From an uncultured Erysipelotrichaceae bacterium (GTDB lineage: Bacteria > Bacillota_I > Bacilli_A > Erysipelotrichales > Erysipelotrichaceae), in the NCBI GenBank assembly GCA_902803275.1, contig CADCPE010000076.1, positions 1 to 16,779 on the forward strand: 16,779 nucleotides of DNA, given 5' to 3'. Below are positions 1-7,358 of this stretch, in pieces. Under the pieces are notes generated by a model, which was not told where the DNA came from, did no database searches, and saw nothing but the letters and a program-made list of their open reading frames with translations. Made by a program: the position numbers and the translations under genes. Positions within the stretch are counted from its first letter, which is position 1. The number at the start of each line of letters is the position of its first letter.

Positions 1-757
1 AGACTCCTGGATACTTGTCATAGCCGTAGTTATCCCTGATGTAGGCAAAGCACTCAAGCCAGTCTTTCCTGTGCTTTTCATAAAAGCTGATGATGTCTTT
101 AGCAACCTTGTAATACTCCATGCGCCTATCAAGAAAGCCCAGGGCTTCATCAAGCACTTCATGGATATCATCTCTTTGATAAGCCAGAGTTATGGCTGTT
201 GATACAAAGACGGCTCCCTGGATGCCGTTTAGATCATGAGTGACGCTCGCTGCCTTGATGGCAAGCTTTTTTGCCAGATAAGGATCATAGCCTGCAACAT
301 AGGCCCAGCAGTCAATGAAGATCTGTCCGCCAATCTGTTCGGCGATCATCCTGCCGTTGGTTTTTACGCTTCCGCTTTGCGGAGCACTGATCCCGTTTTT
401 GAGATTTTCATAGGCGGTATGTTCACTCGATACGCCGATCCCGCCCCACCAGAAAAAACCGGCATACTCTTCAAGATAATTCAGAAAAGTATCGCCGATG
501 TCTTTGGCTTCTATATCATTCTTCTCAAGCAGAGCTCTGATGAAAAACAGTGGGCCATTGGAGTCATCGTCGGCAGCGAATATCCCGTAATCAACCGGAT
601 AGCCATTCATTGCCGGATATTTCTCTTTGATCTTTTCGTAGGTCCATCCCTCAACAGGTGCACCGAGCCTGATGCCGATATTCTTGCCCAGCCACGCTGC
701 ATATGTCTTTTCCAGATATTCCCTGTAATCTTCTTTGCGCAGTTTTCTATAACTCAT
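1..757 (-). CDS. ADP-ribosylglycohydrolase family protein (partial, C-terminus beyond left edge)
   Basis: The minus-strand reading frame is open from an ATG at 757 to the window edge, giving 252 residues with the N-terminus complete. Family-like features are the AAWLGKNIGIRLGAPVEG stretch (about residues 20-37), an acidic DDDS metal-site segment at 63-66 after a GIFAAD lead, and SVTHDLNGIQGAVF (171-184), which matches the S-T-H-x-x-NG core of this fold. Members are magnesium-dependent, all-helical hydrolases that remove ADP-ribose from proteins or small molecules. The usual C-terminal G-G-D-T-D metal motif would lie outside the window, so activity cannot be judged. The start overlaps the upstream M20 gene stop as ATGA (4 bp), which implies translational coupling as the last visible gene of the operon. 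The substrate is unknown, and a catabolic role on nucleoside or ADP-ribose compounds is equally possible. Confidence 0.85.
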   Translation of the reverse strand, partial: MSYRKLRKEDYREYLEKTYAAWLGKNIGIRLGAPVEGWTYEKIKEKYPAMNGYPVDYGIFAADDDSNGPLFFIRALLEKNDIEAKDIGDTFLNYLEEYAGFFWWGGIGVSSEHTAYENLKNGISAPQSGSVKTNGRMIAEQIGGQIFIDCWAYVAGYDPYLAKKLAIKAASVTHDLNGIQGAVFVSTAITLAYQRDDIHEVLDEALGFLDRRMEYYKVAKDIISFYEKHRKDWLECFAYIRDNYGYDKYPGV

Positions 758-1998
758 TTGAGGTATTCCAGATATTCTTCTTTTGTCAATGAAGGTTTGA
801 ATTCCTTGATGATCCTGTCGACATATTCCTGGTGCTGACTCAGATAAAGGGCCGTGTCATAGATGACCTTGGCAGGTTCCAGATAAGCTCTGTCCTTATC
901 GACTATGCAAAGGTCCTTGCCATGGCAGTTACCGGCAAAACCGCTGTAGCCAAACTGTACCGTCGGCTTAAAGCAGGATACATCACCGATGTCACCGGCT
1001 GCCATCGATACTTCATCATCATGGATCTCTTCTATGCTGCAGTATTTCAGCATATTCTTTCTGATCACATCATTTATGAGCCTTGATTGATGCATTGGCA
1101 GATAACCAGGAGTCGATCTGATCGAAACGTCCGCTCCGATAGCTTTAGCGCAGTATCTTGCGGCATCGTCTACTCTTTTTGCGGTCTTTTTTAACGCATC
1201 CTGATTCATCGACCTGACATAGCATTCATAGACCACTCTTGCCGGGATCGAATTTACCGTCTGTCCGCCTTCAGCGATCATGCCGTGGATCCTGATAAAG
1301 TCTTCTTCTTTGAACGTTTCTCTGAGCATGTTCAAGGCATTGTCAAACAGCACAAAGGCATTCAGCGCATTGACTCCGTTATACGGAGCTACAGCCGCAT
1401 GGCTTGCCACTCCTTTGAAAGTTATTTCCTTATAAATAAAACCGCTTAAGGAGGTATTTAAAGAGAAGTGATATTTCCCCTGTCCCATGGTGTGGCAGTG
1501 GATCAGCAGATCCTCATCATCAAACTGTCCTGCCGTCAGCATGTTCACCTTGCCGCCGATATAGTTTATCTCTTTCTTTTTGATCAGCTGCTTTCTGAAG
1601 GCGATATCCGTAAACTCTTCAGCCGGAGTGAAGTAAAGAGTGACTCTGCCTTTCTTCAATACATCCTTGAAGTTTACCAGAGTGTAAGCCATGATGGCAC
1701 ATTGAGTTGAATGACCGCAGCTGTGTGCAGCGTTATTGTCGTCTTTGTTGGCGAAAGGATGTCCTAAAGTCGGGATCGCATCAAGTTCAGCGATCAGTCC
1801 GATATGCGGATAGCCTGATCCGATCGAAACCCTGAAAGCTGTTCTGAAACCGAGCTCTTCAACTTTCAACCCGTTTTTTTCAAAGTATTCGGTAAGTATC
1901 CGCTTGTTGGTGTACTCCTTGTATCCCAGTTCAGGATGCACGAAGAGTTCGTCACCAAGTCCGAACAATTCCTGTTTTCTTCTGTCGAGTTTATGCAT
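754..1998 (-). CDS. M20 family metallopeptidase/amidohydrolase (AbgB/PM20D2-like)
   Basis: The product is 414 residues, a normal length for M20D amidohydrolases, which hydrolyse N-acyl amino acids, p-aminobenzoyl-glutamate or dipeptides in the cytoplasm with a di-metal centre. Visible motifs are HPELGYKE (21-28), H-S-C-G-H-S with Cys94 and His96 as candidate metal ligands, P-A-E-E (125-128) with the general base/ligand glutamates, the dimerisation-domain GGQTVNSIPARV (244-255), G-D-I-G-D-V-S (335-341) and C-H-G (358-360) as the C-terminal ligand histidine. An in-frame ATG at 2016 exists. I prefer 1998 because GAGGAG lies about seven bases before it and it starts one base after the pepF stop. 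The downstream neighbour overlaps by four bases. The position behind an oligopeptidase suggests a role in peptide or amide breakdown, but the exact substrate cannot be read. Confidence 0.88.
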   Translation of the reverse strand: MHKLDRRKQELFGLGDELFVHPELGYKEYTNKRILTEYFEKNGLKVEELGFRTAFRVSIGSGYPHIGLIAELDAIPTLGHPFANKDDNNAAHSCGHSTQCAIMAYTLVNFKDVLKKGRVTLYFTPAEEFTDIAFRKQLIKKKEINYIGGKVNMLTAGQFDDEDLLIHCHTMGQGKYHFSLNTSLSGFIYKEITFKGVASHAAVAPYNGVNALNAFVLFDNALNMLRETFKEEDFIRIHGMIAEGGQTVNSIPARVVYECYVRSMNQDALKKTAKRVDDAARYCAKAIGADVSIRSTPGYLPMHQSRLINDVIRKNMLKYCSIEEIHDDEVSMAAGDIGDVSCFKPTVQFGYSGFAGNCHGKDLCIVDKDRAYLEPAKVIYDTALYLSQHQEYVDRIIKEFKPSLTKEEYLEYLK

Positions 1999-1999
1999 A

Positions 2000-3691
2000 T
2001 CAGAACTCCTCGTCATCTATCTTTTCCAGTTCTTCCTTCATCATGGAAGCGACTTCCTTGAGACAGCCTTCTTCAAACGGCACCTTGAGATGTGCGGCTT
2101 TGACGATCTCGACAAACGATCTGGTCCCGCCCAGTCCGCAGATATGGACATAGTCTTTCCAGGCTTCTTCATCTTTTTTCAGCATCCTGACAAAAAACTG
2201 CAGGGCACAGACCTGAGCCAGTGTATAGTCGATGTAGTAGAAAGGCGACTGGAAGATGTGACCCTGACGGAAGTAGAAACCGCCTCTTTCCAGCAGATCA
2301 AAGCCATCATATTCAACATCCGGTTTGTAGATCTTTTCAAGTCTGCGCCAGGTCTGCTTCCTTTGTTCAGGGCTCATCTCAGGATGATTGTATACTTCAT
2401 GCTGAAAGTGATCCACAAGACAGCCGTAAGGCAGAAATACCAGTGCTGAAACGATGTGGAAGTAGTGGTACTTTTCTGCTTCTTCCTTGAAGAAGTATTC
2501 ACTGTAAGGGTGTGCAAAGAATTCCATCGACATCGAATCGATCTCGGCTGATTCCATCGTTGGGAAGCACAGATCAGGAATGTCGACATTCTTGAAGGTG
2601 CAGTAAGCCTGGAAGGCGTGTCCGGCTTCATGGGTCAGGACATCGACATCACCGGCCGTACCGTTGGCATTGGCAAAAATGAACGGCATCTTATAGTCAA
2701 ACAGCCCGTCGCAGTAGCCGCCCATCTCCTTGTTTTCTCTGGTCGGCAGATCGAACATTTCGTTGTCGACCATCATCTTAAAGAACTCGCCGGTTTCCGC
2801 TGACATCTCGCTGTACATCTTCAAGGCTGCCTGCACAAGCTCGTCAAGTGTGCCGTGAGGTTTTGGATTGCCTGACTTGAAATTGTAGTTCAGGTCGTAA
2901 CATTCAAGTTTTTCCAAACCTAGCCTTTTGGCCTGTTTCTTTCTCAGTTCGACCGTCAATGGAACGATGTCCCTGATGACCTGTTCGCGATAATTTGCGA
3001 CCATATCCTGATCATAGTCAAGGCGGTTCATTTTGATATAGCCCAGCGTAGTGTAGTTTTCATAACCCAGCTTTTTGGCCATTGTATCTCTGACTTTAAC
3101 GAGTCTGTCATAGATCTCGTCGAATCTCTCTTCGTTATCTTCAAAGAAGCGGTTGTAGGCCTGAGTAGCTCTTCTTCTGATATCTCTGTCATCGGAATTC
3201 ATGAGCGGAGCTATCGAAGCCAGATTGTATACCTCGCCATCAAACTCGATCCTTGCGGAAGACTTGAGCTTTCCATATTCGCTCACAAGCCTGTTTTCTT
3301 CCTGCATGTCTTCAATAATCTCAGGTGAAAAAGATTTCAGGGTGTATTCCAGCAGCTTGTATAAGGTCTCCGGTATATCGACCTTATTTCTGAAAGGACT
3401 TTCTAAAAGGATCTTTGCCATCTTTGCCTCATATTCCTGAAGCTGAGGCATCGTCTGATCCCAGTAGGCATTCTCCCTGTCATAGAATTCATCAGCCGTG
3501 TTGATCGAATGTCTGATGTAGCATAAGGTCTTCATCGTATAGATGTGGCCTCTCAGCTCATTGAGTTTTTTGAAGGCCTTAAGATACTCATCCTTATCAG
3601 CAGCCTTTTCCAGTTCGACCAGCCTTTCTTCATATTCCTTCTTCAGCTGCTCCAGTTCAGGTCTTTTGTATTCGATATCTTTAAATTTCAT
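2000..3691 (-). CDS. pepF: M3 family (M3B) oligoendopeptidase, PepF-like
   Basis: This 563-residue zinc metallopeptidase cleaves short peptides in the cytoplasm. The zinc site is the HEAGH motif at 354-358 (His354, Glu355, His358). Glu383 in the following A-E-I-D-S-M-S-M-E-F stretch is the expected third ligand. The family-typical GTAGDVDVLTHE lead-in is intact. The N-terminal half is charged and helical, as expected for the closed-channel M3 fold. The length is close to other M3B oligoendopeptidases. The start at 3691 follows a good AAGGTGG site seven bases upstream and lies inside the miaA 3' end (11-bp overlap). The stop TGA is one base before the M20 start, so both junctions look coupled. 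The gene probably supplies amino acids from imported peptides. The symbol is by family resemblance. Confidence 0.92.
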   Translation of the reverse strand: MKFKDIEYKRPELEQLKKEYEERLVELEKAADKDEYLKAFKKLNELRGHIYTMKTLCYIRHSINTADEFYDRENAYWDQTMPQLQEYEAKMAKILLESPFRNKVDIPETLYKLLEYTLKSFSPEIIEDMQEENRLVSEYGKLKSSARIEFDGEVYNLASIAPLMNSDDRDIRRRATQAYNRFFEDNEERFDEIYDRLVKVRDTMAKKLGYENYTTLGYIKMNRLDYDQDMVANYREQVIRDIVPLTVELRKKQAKRLGLEKLECYDLNYNFKSGNPKPHGTLDELVQAALKMYSEMSAETGEFFKMMVDNEMFDLPTRENKEMGGYCDGLFDYKMPFIFANANGTAGDVDVLTHEAGHAFQAYCTFKNVDIPDLCFPTMESAEIDSMSMEFFAHPYSEYFFKEEAEKYHYFHIVSALVFLPYGCLVDHFQHEVYNHPEMSPEQRKQTWRRLEKIYKPDVEYDGFDLLERGGFYFRQGHIFQSPFYYIDYTLAQVCALQFFVRMLKKDEEAWKDYVHICGLGGTRSFVEIVKAAHLKVPFEEGCLKEVASMMKEELEKIDDEEF

Positions 3692-4574
3692 TTTTCATCC
3701 ACCTTTCGATCATTTTCATCGCTTCTTTTCTATCGGTATACCAGTTCACATCGAGCTGGTTCTTAAAAAACGTATACTGTCTTTTCGCAAAATGTCTGGA
3801 ATTCTTCTTCACTTCCTCGACACATTCGTCTAGAGTTTTTTCTTTAGCGTAATAATCCTTGAACTCCTTGTAGCCGATCCCCTGCATGCTTTGATCATCA
3901 AAACCGATCCCCTTTTCAAGCAGTCCGTCGATCTCCCTGATCAGGCCTTCTTCCATCATCCTGTCAACTCTTTGATCAATCCTCTGGTACAGCAGATCCT
4001 TATCCAGTGTCAGTCCGATGATCAGACAGTCATAGATCGGCTTATGTTCCTGCTGCTTCTTGATGCTGGAAATGCCCTGATGATGTTTCTCATAGATGTT
4101 CAGCGCCCTGATCAGCCGCTTGCGGTTGTTCACATGGATCTTTTCAAGTGCTTCAGGATCCTTCTTTTTCAAAAGCTCATAGAGTTCTTCATTGCTGAGA
4201 TCAGGATACTGGTAATCCTCCTGCTCTTCATCAAAGAAGACATAGTCATAAAGGCAGGCCTTGATATATAGTCCCGTGCCTCCGACAATGATCGGCAGTC
4301 TGTTGCGTCTGCCTATGTCTTCAATGCACTTTCTCCCCAGTTCCTGAAACTGCTTTACGCTGTAGTTTTCGTTCGCTTCCTTTATATCTATTAGATAATG
4401 TCTGGCCCTAGACTGCTCTGCTTCTGTCGGCTTGGCGGAACCGATATTCAGCCCTTTATAGATCTGGATCGAATCACCGGAGATGATCTCACCATTAAAG
4501 GCATCGGCGCATTCAATGCCGAAATCCGTTTTTCCTACAGCTGTGGGTCCGACGATCGCTAATACTTTCTGCAT
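3681..4574 (-). CDS. miaA: tRNA dimethylallyltransferase MiaA
   Basis: MiaA transfers a dimethylallyl group from DMAPP to N6 of A37 in tRNAs reading UNN codons. The product is 297 residues, in the normal range of about 300. The N-terminal P-loop GPTAVGKT (9-16) is followed by the SGDSIQIYKGLNIGSAKPT block, which contains the conserved D-S-x-Q signature. GGTGLYIKA lies near residue 100, and the C-terminal KRQYTFFKNQ matches the family's RQ-T-F/W-F-R motif. It starts at ATG 4574, inside the end of the GNAT gene (16-bp overlap), and overlaps pepF by 11 bp, so it is embedded in a coupled operon with two unrelated enzymes. No truncation or missing catalytic element was seen. Confidence 0.97.
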   Translation of the reverse strand: MQKVLAIVGPTAVGKTDFGIECADAFNGEIISGDSIQIYKGLNIGSAKPTEAEQSRARHYLIDIKEANENYSVKQFQELGRKCIEDIGRRNRLPIIVGGTGLYIKACLYDYVFFDEEQEDYQYPDLSNEELYELLKKKDPEALEKIHVNNRKRLIRALNIYEKHHQGISSIKKQQEHKPIYDCLIIGLTLDKDLLYQRIDQRVDRMMEEGLIREIDGLLEKGIGFDDQSMQGIGYKEFKDYYAKEKTLDECVEEVKKNSRHFAKRQYTFFKNQLDVNWYTDRKEAMKMIERWMKNEI

Positions 4575-5050
4575 AATTTCTGATAGGCCAGTCTTGGCGT
4601 GCCGTCATCGACGATGATGATACCGCAGTATCTGAAACCGTTTTTTTCAATAAGATGGATCATCGTCTTGTTGTCCTTATGGGTGTCGATCCTGATATCG
4701 CGGTTGAATTTGCCGCAGTACTTGATGATCTCGTTGAAAATACCTTTTCTGCTTCCATCTGAAGCAACCCGGTGGATCGTCACATATTCATCATCGTTGA
4801 GCCACTTTCCATCGATATCAAGATAGGTAGGTTCAATGCCTTTGATGCAGGCAAAAGTGGCGACGATCCTGTCATCATCTTCGATCACGTATGAATTGTT
4901 TTTGGCAATGTCATTAACGACGATACTGATGCTAGGGCGGTCATCCTTCCACTGAGTGGGATTGCCGCTTTTTTTCATATAAGCTCTGGCGCACGCAAAA
5001 AGTTCCTTCATTCTGTCCAGATCGTCATATGTAGCTCTTCTTACCAGCAC
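4559..5050 (-). CDS. GNAT family N-acetyltransferase
   Basis: The product is 163 residues, the usual length of a single GNAT domain that uses acetyl-CoA to acetylate a small molecule or protein amine. It opens with the typical VRRATYDDLDRMKEL pattern. The central EYVTIHRVASDGSRKGIFNEII corresponds to beta-4 and the acetyl-CoA pyrophosphate-binding loop, although the canonical R-G-x-G is degenerate here. N-K-T-M-I-H-L-I-E-K-N-G-F matches the C-terminal signature. The start is GTG (5048-5050), with no recognisable ribosome binding site ahead of it and a TATAAT only a few bases upstream. The TAG stop overlaps miaA. The substrate is not predictable. Confidence 0.88.
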   Translation of the reverse strand: MLVRRATYDDLDRMKELFACARAYMKKSGNPTQWKDDRPSISIVVNDIAKNNSYVIEDDDRIVATFACIKGIEPTYLDIDGKWLNDDEYVTIHRVASDGSRKGIFNEIIKYCGKFNRDIRIDTHKDNKTMIHLIEKNGFRYCGIIIVDDGTPRLAYQKLCRKY

Positions 5051-5064
5051 AATACTATTATAGC
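5051..5064 (-). promoter_or_regulatory. candidate -10 element for the GNAT-miaA-pepF operon
   Basis: On the minus strand a perfect TATAAT lies about eight bases before the GTG of the GNAT gene, in the 48-bp gap after yitT. No convincing -35 box is at the expected spacing and there is no Shine-Dalgarno site between it and the start codon. If used, the transcript would begin at or within a few bases of the GTG, making it leaderless. Chance occurrence in AT-rich DNA is a real alternative. Confidence 0.35.
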
Positions 5065-5098
5065 TTTTAATGCTTCCAACTGAGCGGATAAGCTCGTA

Positions 5099-5944
5099 TT
5101 ACAGACGAGGTTCAAAGGTGAAGCCTTCACCGTTGACGTCTTTGACATCGGATATGATCACAAAGGCATCCGGATCCACTTCATCTATGACTTTCTTCAC
5201 CTCTGAAAGCTGTTCATCAGATACGACCGCCATCAGCACTTTTCTCTCCTGATGCGAATAGCCGCCCTGAGCGGTGATGATCGTCGTACCACGGTCGATC
5301 TTTTTCAGGATGGCCTCATTGATCTTTTCATATTTATCAGAGATGATCTCGAATTTCTTGCCTTCGATGCCCCGGTACATGCTGATGGTCCTTTCCATTG
5401 AAAACGACAGCAGGTATACGCTTAAAAGGCCGATCAGCACACTGTTCAGGCCATAGATATACAGTCCGGCAATCACCGTCAGAGCATCGATCACCATGAC
5501 CGTATTGCTTGGCTTGACATTGAAATACTTTTCCATGATCAGTGCAAATACATCCACACCGCCTGATGAACCGCCGTTTCTGAACATGATGCCGATCGCG
5601 ATGCCGCCGATGAATCCGCCATAGATCGCTCCCAGCAGCGGATCGATCTTGATCGGTGGAAGCTGCCTTGTCACCAGCAGCAGCATGAACGGATAGCTGA
5701 CCGAATAGATCAGGGTATTGAGAAAAAACTCTTTGCCCAGTAGCAGCGAGCCGATGATAAACAGCAGTGTATTTATGATGATGACGAGATAATCTTCACT
5801 TATCGGTATGTAAGCCTTAAGCAATGTGGCAATACCGGCTACACCGCCAGTCAGCACATTTCCCGGCAAAATAAAAAGGCCTATGGAGAAGGCAAACAGA
5901 AGGGTGGCTATTTCGATCATCAAAAATTGTCGGAATTTGTTCAT
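5099..5944 (-). CDS. YitT family integral membrane protein (DUF161 + DUF2179)
   Basis: This 281-residue membrane protein belongs to the YitT family, common in Firmicutes and of unsettled function (a transporter-like role has been suggested). The first two thirds hold about five hydrophobic segments. The first begins near residue 8, and the conserved glycine-rich GNVLTGGVAGIA and FRNGGSSGGVDVFALI are signature DUF161 elements. The soluble C-terminal third (from about residue 200, beginning ISDKYEKINEAI) is a DUF2179 domain containing RGTTIITAQGGYS and ending DVKDVNGEGF. The length matches the family. The ATG at 5944 is the only reasonable start, although the ribosome binding site is poor. It is transcribed divergently from mscL and could be cotranscribed with the downstream GNAT gene across a 48-bp gap. 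Confidence 0.93.
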   Translation of the reverse strand: MNKFRQFLMIEIATLLFAFSIGLFILPGNVLTGGVAGIATLLKAYIPISEDYLVIIINTLLFIIGSLLLGKEFFLNTLIYSVSYPFMLLLVTRQLPPIKIDPLLGAIYGGFIGGIAIGIMFRNGGSSGGVDVFALIMEKYFNVKPSNTVMVIDALTVIAGLYIYGLNSVLIGLLSVYLLSFSMERTISMYRGIEGKKFEIISDKYEKINEAILKKIDRGTTIITAQGGYSHQERKVLMAVVSDEQLSEVKKVIDEVDPDAFVIISDVKDVNGEGFTFEPRL

Positions 5945-5968
5945 AATTCTGTTTTTTTTACTCTAAGA

Positions 5969-5977
5969 ATTATAGCA
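5969..5977 (-). promoter_or_regulatory. extended -10 promoter for yitT
   Basis: Read on the minus strand this is TGC followed by TATAAT, an extended -10 motif placed 24 bases before the yitT ATG. The -35 region is not consensus-like, which is common for TG-extended promoters. It predicts a short leader of roughly 17 bases. Confidence 0.55.
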
Positions 5978-5985
5978 CATTAAAC

Positions 5986-5991
5986 TATAAT
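5986..5991 (+). promoter_or_regulatory. -10 element of the mscL promoter
   Basis: A perfect TATAAT lies 21 bases before the mscL start codon, within the 68-bp divergent intergenic region. I could not find a good -35 box 16-18 bases upstream. The position relative to the strong GAGGGGG ribosome binding site (5999-6005) is right for a short leader. Confidence 0.5.
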
Positions 5992-6012
5992 AAATATTGA
6001 GGGGGAAATAAT

Positions 6013-6546
6013 ATGAAACAGTTTATTAAAGAATTCAAAGAGTTTATTGCCAGAGGCAATGTGCTTGACTTGGCAATAGGTGTTGTAATAGGCGGTGTCT
6101 TCCAGGCTATTGTCAATTCACTTGTAAATGACGTGATCATGCCTATCGTCGGTGCCATCATCGGCGGTCTAGATTTCTCGGCGATCGCCATTCCTTTAGG
6201 CGGTGATGCCATGATCATGATCGGCAGCTTCTTGCAGGCTATCGTCAACTTCCTGATCGTTGCTCTGGTACTGTTCGGTGTAGTAAAGGCCATGAACAAG
6301 TTCAAGAGAGCAGAACCTAAACCGGAAGAGAAACCGGCTGAACCTAGCGAAGAGGTCAAACTGCTTCAGTCGATCAACGAAGAACTCAAAAAGATGACTA
6401 AGGAGCCTGAAGCAAAGAAGCCTGCCGCCAAGAAGGCTGAACCTGAAAAGGCAGTGGCCAAGAAGGCTGAACCGGCAAAGACGGCAGCAAAGAAAGCCGA
6501 GCCGAAGAAGACAACAAAAACCACCAAGAAATCAACCAAAAAGTAG
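6013..6546 (+). CDS. mscL: large-conductance mechanosensitive channel MscL with repetitive lysine-rich tail
   Basis: MscL is a homopentameric membrane channel that opens under membrane tension to release solutes during hypo-osmotic shock. The N-terminal amphipathic FIKEFKEFIARGNVLDLAIG segment and first helix (about 16-50) carry the family signature, and VNDVIMPIVGAIIGG ends TM1. TM2 is about 67-94. The cytoplasmic bundle helix is seen in VKLLQSINEELKKM (115-128). Typical bacterial MscL ends near there. This protein continues to 177 residues with a 49-residue tail rich in Lys, Ala, Glu and Pro, including three decapeptides with KKAEP spaced exactly ten residues apart (140-164) and a final KKTTKTTKKSTKK. 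The start at 6013 is fixed by GAGGGGG seven bases upstream. The TAG stop lies inside the following hairpin. Confidence 0.95.
   Translation: MKQFIKEFKEFIARGNVLDLAIGVVIGGVFQAIVNSLVNDVIMPIVGAIIGGLDFSAIAIPLGGDAMIMIGSFLQAIVNFLIVALVLFGVVKAMNKFKRAEPKPEEKPAEPSEEVKLLQSINEELKKMTKEPEAKKPAAKKAEPEKAVAKKAEPAKTAAKKAEPKKTTKTTKKSTKK
6424..6513 (+). repeat. three tandem 30-bp coding repeats in the MscL tail
   Basis: Three consecutive 30-bp units (6424-6453, 6454-6483, 6484-6513) encode decapeptides of the form x-A-K-K-A-E-P-x-K-x. Units one and two share an identical 17-base core, while unit three differs mostly at synonymous positions. This suggests duplication followed by drift. Confidence 0.85.
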
Positions 6547-6568
6547 TTGCTTAAGCAATTACTTTTTT
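6538..6568 (+). terminator. intrinsic terminator hairpin after mscL
   Basis: A nearly perfect inverted repeat (AGTAGTTGC, loop TTAA, GCAATTACT, one G-U pair) is flanked by A-run and T-run (6563-6568). It overlaps the mscL TAG and ends two bases before the ribosome binding site region of the next gene, so partial readthrough is likely if that gene has no promoter of its own. Confidence 0.8.
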
Positions 6569-6584
6569 GAAAGGAGTAAAAAAA

Positions 6585-7358
6585 ATGGTCAAAGCCGAAT
6601 TGACGATGCGTGCCAATTCACTGAATATGGATACCAAGGTTAATGTTCTTCTGCCTGAAGACCGCAAGGAAACAAAAGATCTTAAAGGCAGGAAATATCC
6701 GGTCCTGTATATCCTGCATGGCTATAAGGAAGACTGCGATGCCTGGGTCAATCTGAGCAATATCTTCCTGCTTTGCCGGGACCTCGATCTGATCGTCGTC
6801 ATGCCCAGCGCCAATAATTCCTGCTACAACAATTCCCGATATGGCCAGAACTACTATGACTGGATCAGCGAAGAACTTCCTTTAAAGCTGAAGAACTACT
6901 TCCCGATCTCCGATCGTAGAGAAGACACCTTCATCATGGGTGAAAGCATGGGCGGATACGGAACACTGCGCATCGCCTTGTCTAAACCAGACAGGTACGG
7001 CAAGGCCGTCTGCCTTTCCGGAGCCAATATGGCAGGACGTTCGATTTTGCACAAGGATATGGAACTTTTCCTGGGTACACCTGAAGAGACCGAAAATTCA
7101 GATGCCAACATCGAAAGACTTGCCCAAAGGATCAAGGAAAATGATCTTGAATGTCCTGAACTGAGGATCTATTGCGGAAGTGAAGATTTCATTTTCCAGG
7201 ACTGCAGGAAGATCACGGAATACCTTGAAGGAATGTTCCCTGAAAAGGTCAAACATGAATACTGGCCCGGCGAACACAATTTCTTCTTCTGGAATGAAGC
7301 CAATCCGAAGGCTTTGACTTTCTTTGGTTTCAATGTGAAAGGAAACAGTGTTATCTGA
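6585..7358 (+). CDS. alpha/beta hydrolase, EstA/feruloyl-esterase-like (esterase D family)
   Basis: The product is a 257-residue soluble serine esterase resembling tributyrin esterases of lactic acid bacteria and acetyl-/feruloyl-type esterases. The oxyanion motif L-H-G-Y is at 44-47. The nucleophile elbow G-E-S-M-G-G puts Ser121 in place. Asp201 (G-S-E-D-F) and His231 (G-E-H-N-F) complete the triad. No signal peptide is seen, so it is probably cytoplasmic. The start ATG 6585 follows AAGGAG (6571-6576) by eight bases. A TTG at 6567 in the same frame would lie in the terminator and is rejected. The stop overlaps the next ATG by one base (TGATG), coupling it to the dehydrogenase gene. A role in deacylating plant-derived or sugar esters is inference. 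Confidence 0.9.
   Translation: MVKAELTMRANSLNMDTKVNVLLPEDRKETKDLKGRKYPVLYILHGYKEDCDAWVNLSNIFLLCRDLDLIVVMPSANNSCYNNSRYGQNYYDWISEELPLKLKNYFPISDRREDTFIMGESMGGYGTLRIALSKPDRYGKAVCLSGANMAGRSILHKDMELFLGTPEETENSDANIERLAQRIKENDLECPELRIYCGSEDFIFQDCRKITEYLEGMFPEKVKHEYWPGEHNFFFWNEANPKALTFFGFNVKGNSVI

Noticed and set aside
236..838. A 200-codon plus-strand open frame at the left edge
   Set aside because: It runs opposite the ADP-ribosylglycohydrolase frame, which has recognisable motifs and a coupled start. The plus-strand translation has no domain features.
6567..6584. Upstream TTG start for the esterase gene
   Set aside because: It lies in the T-run of the mscL terminator and before the Shine-Dalgarno site. 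The ATG at 6585 is ideally spaced after AAGGAG.
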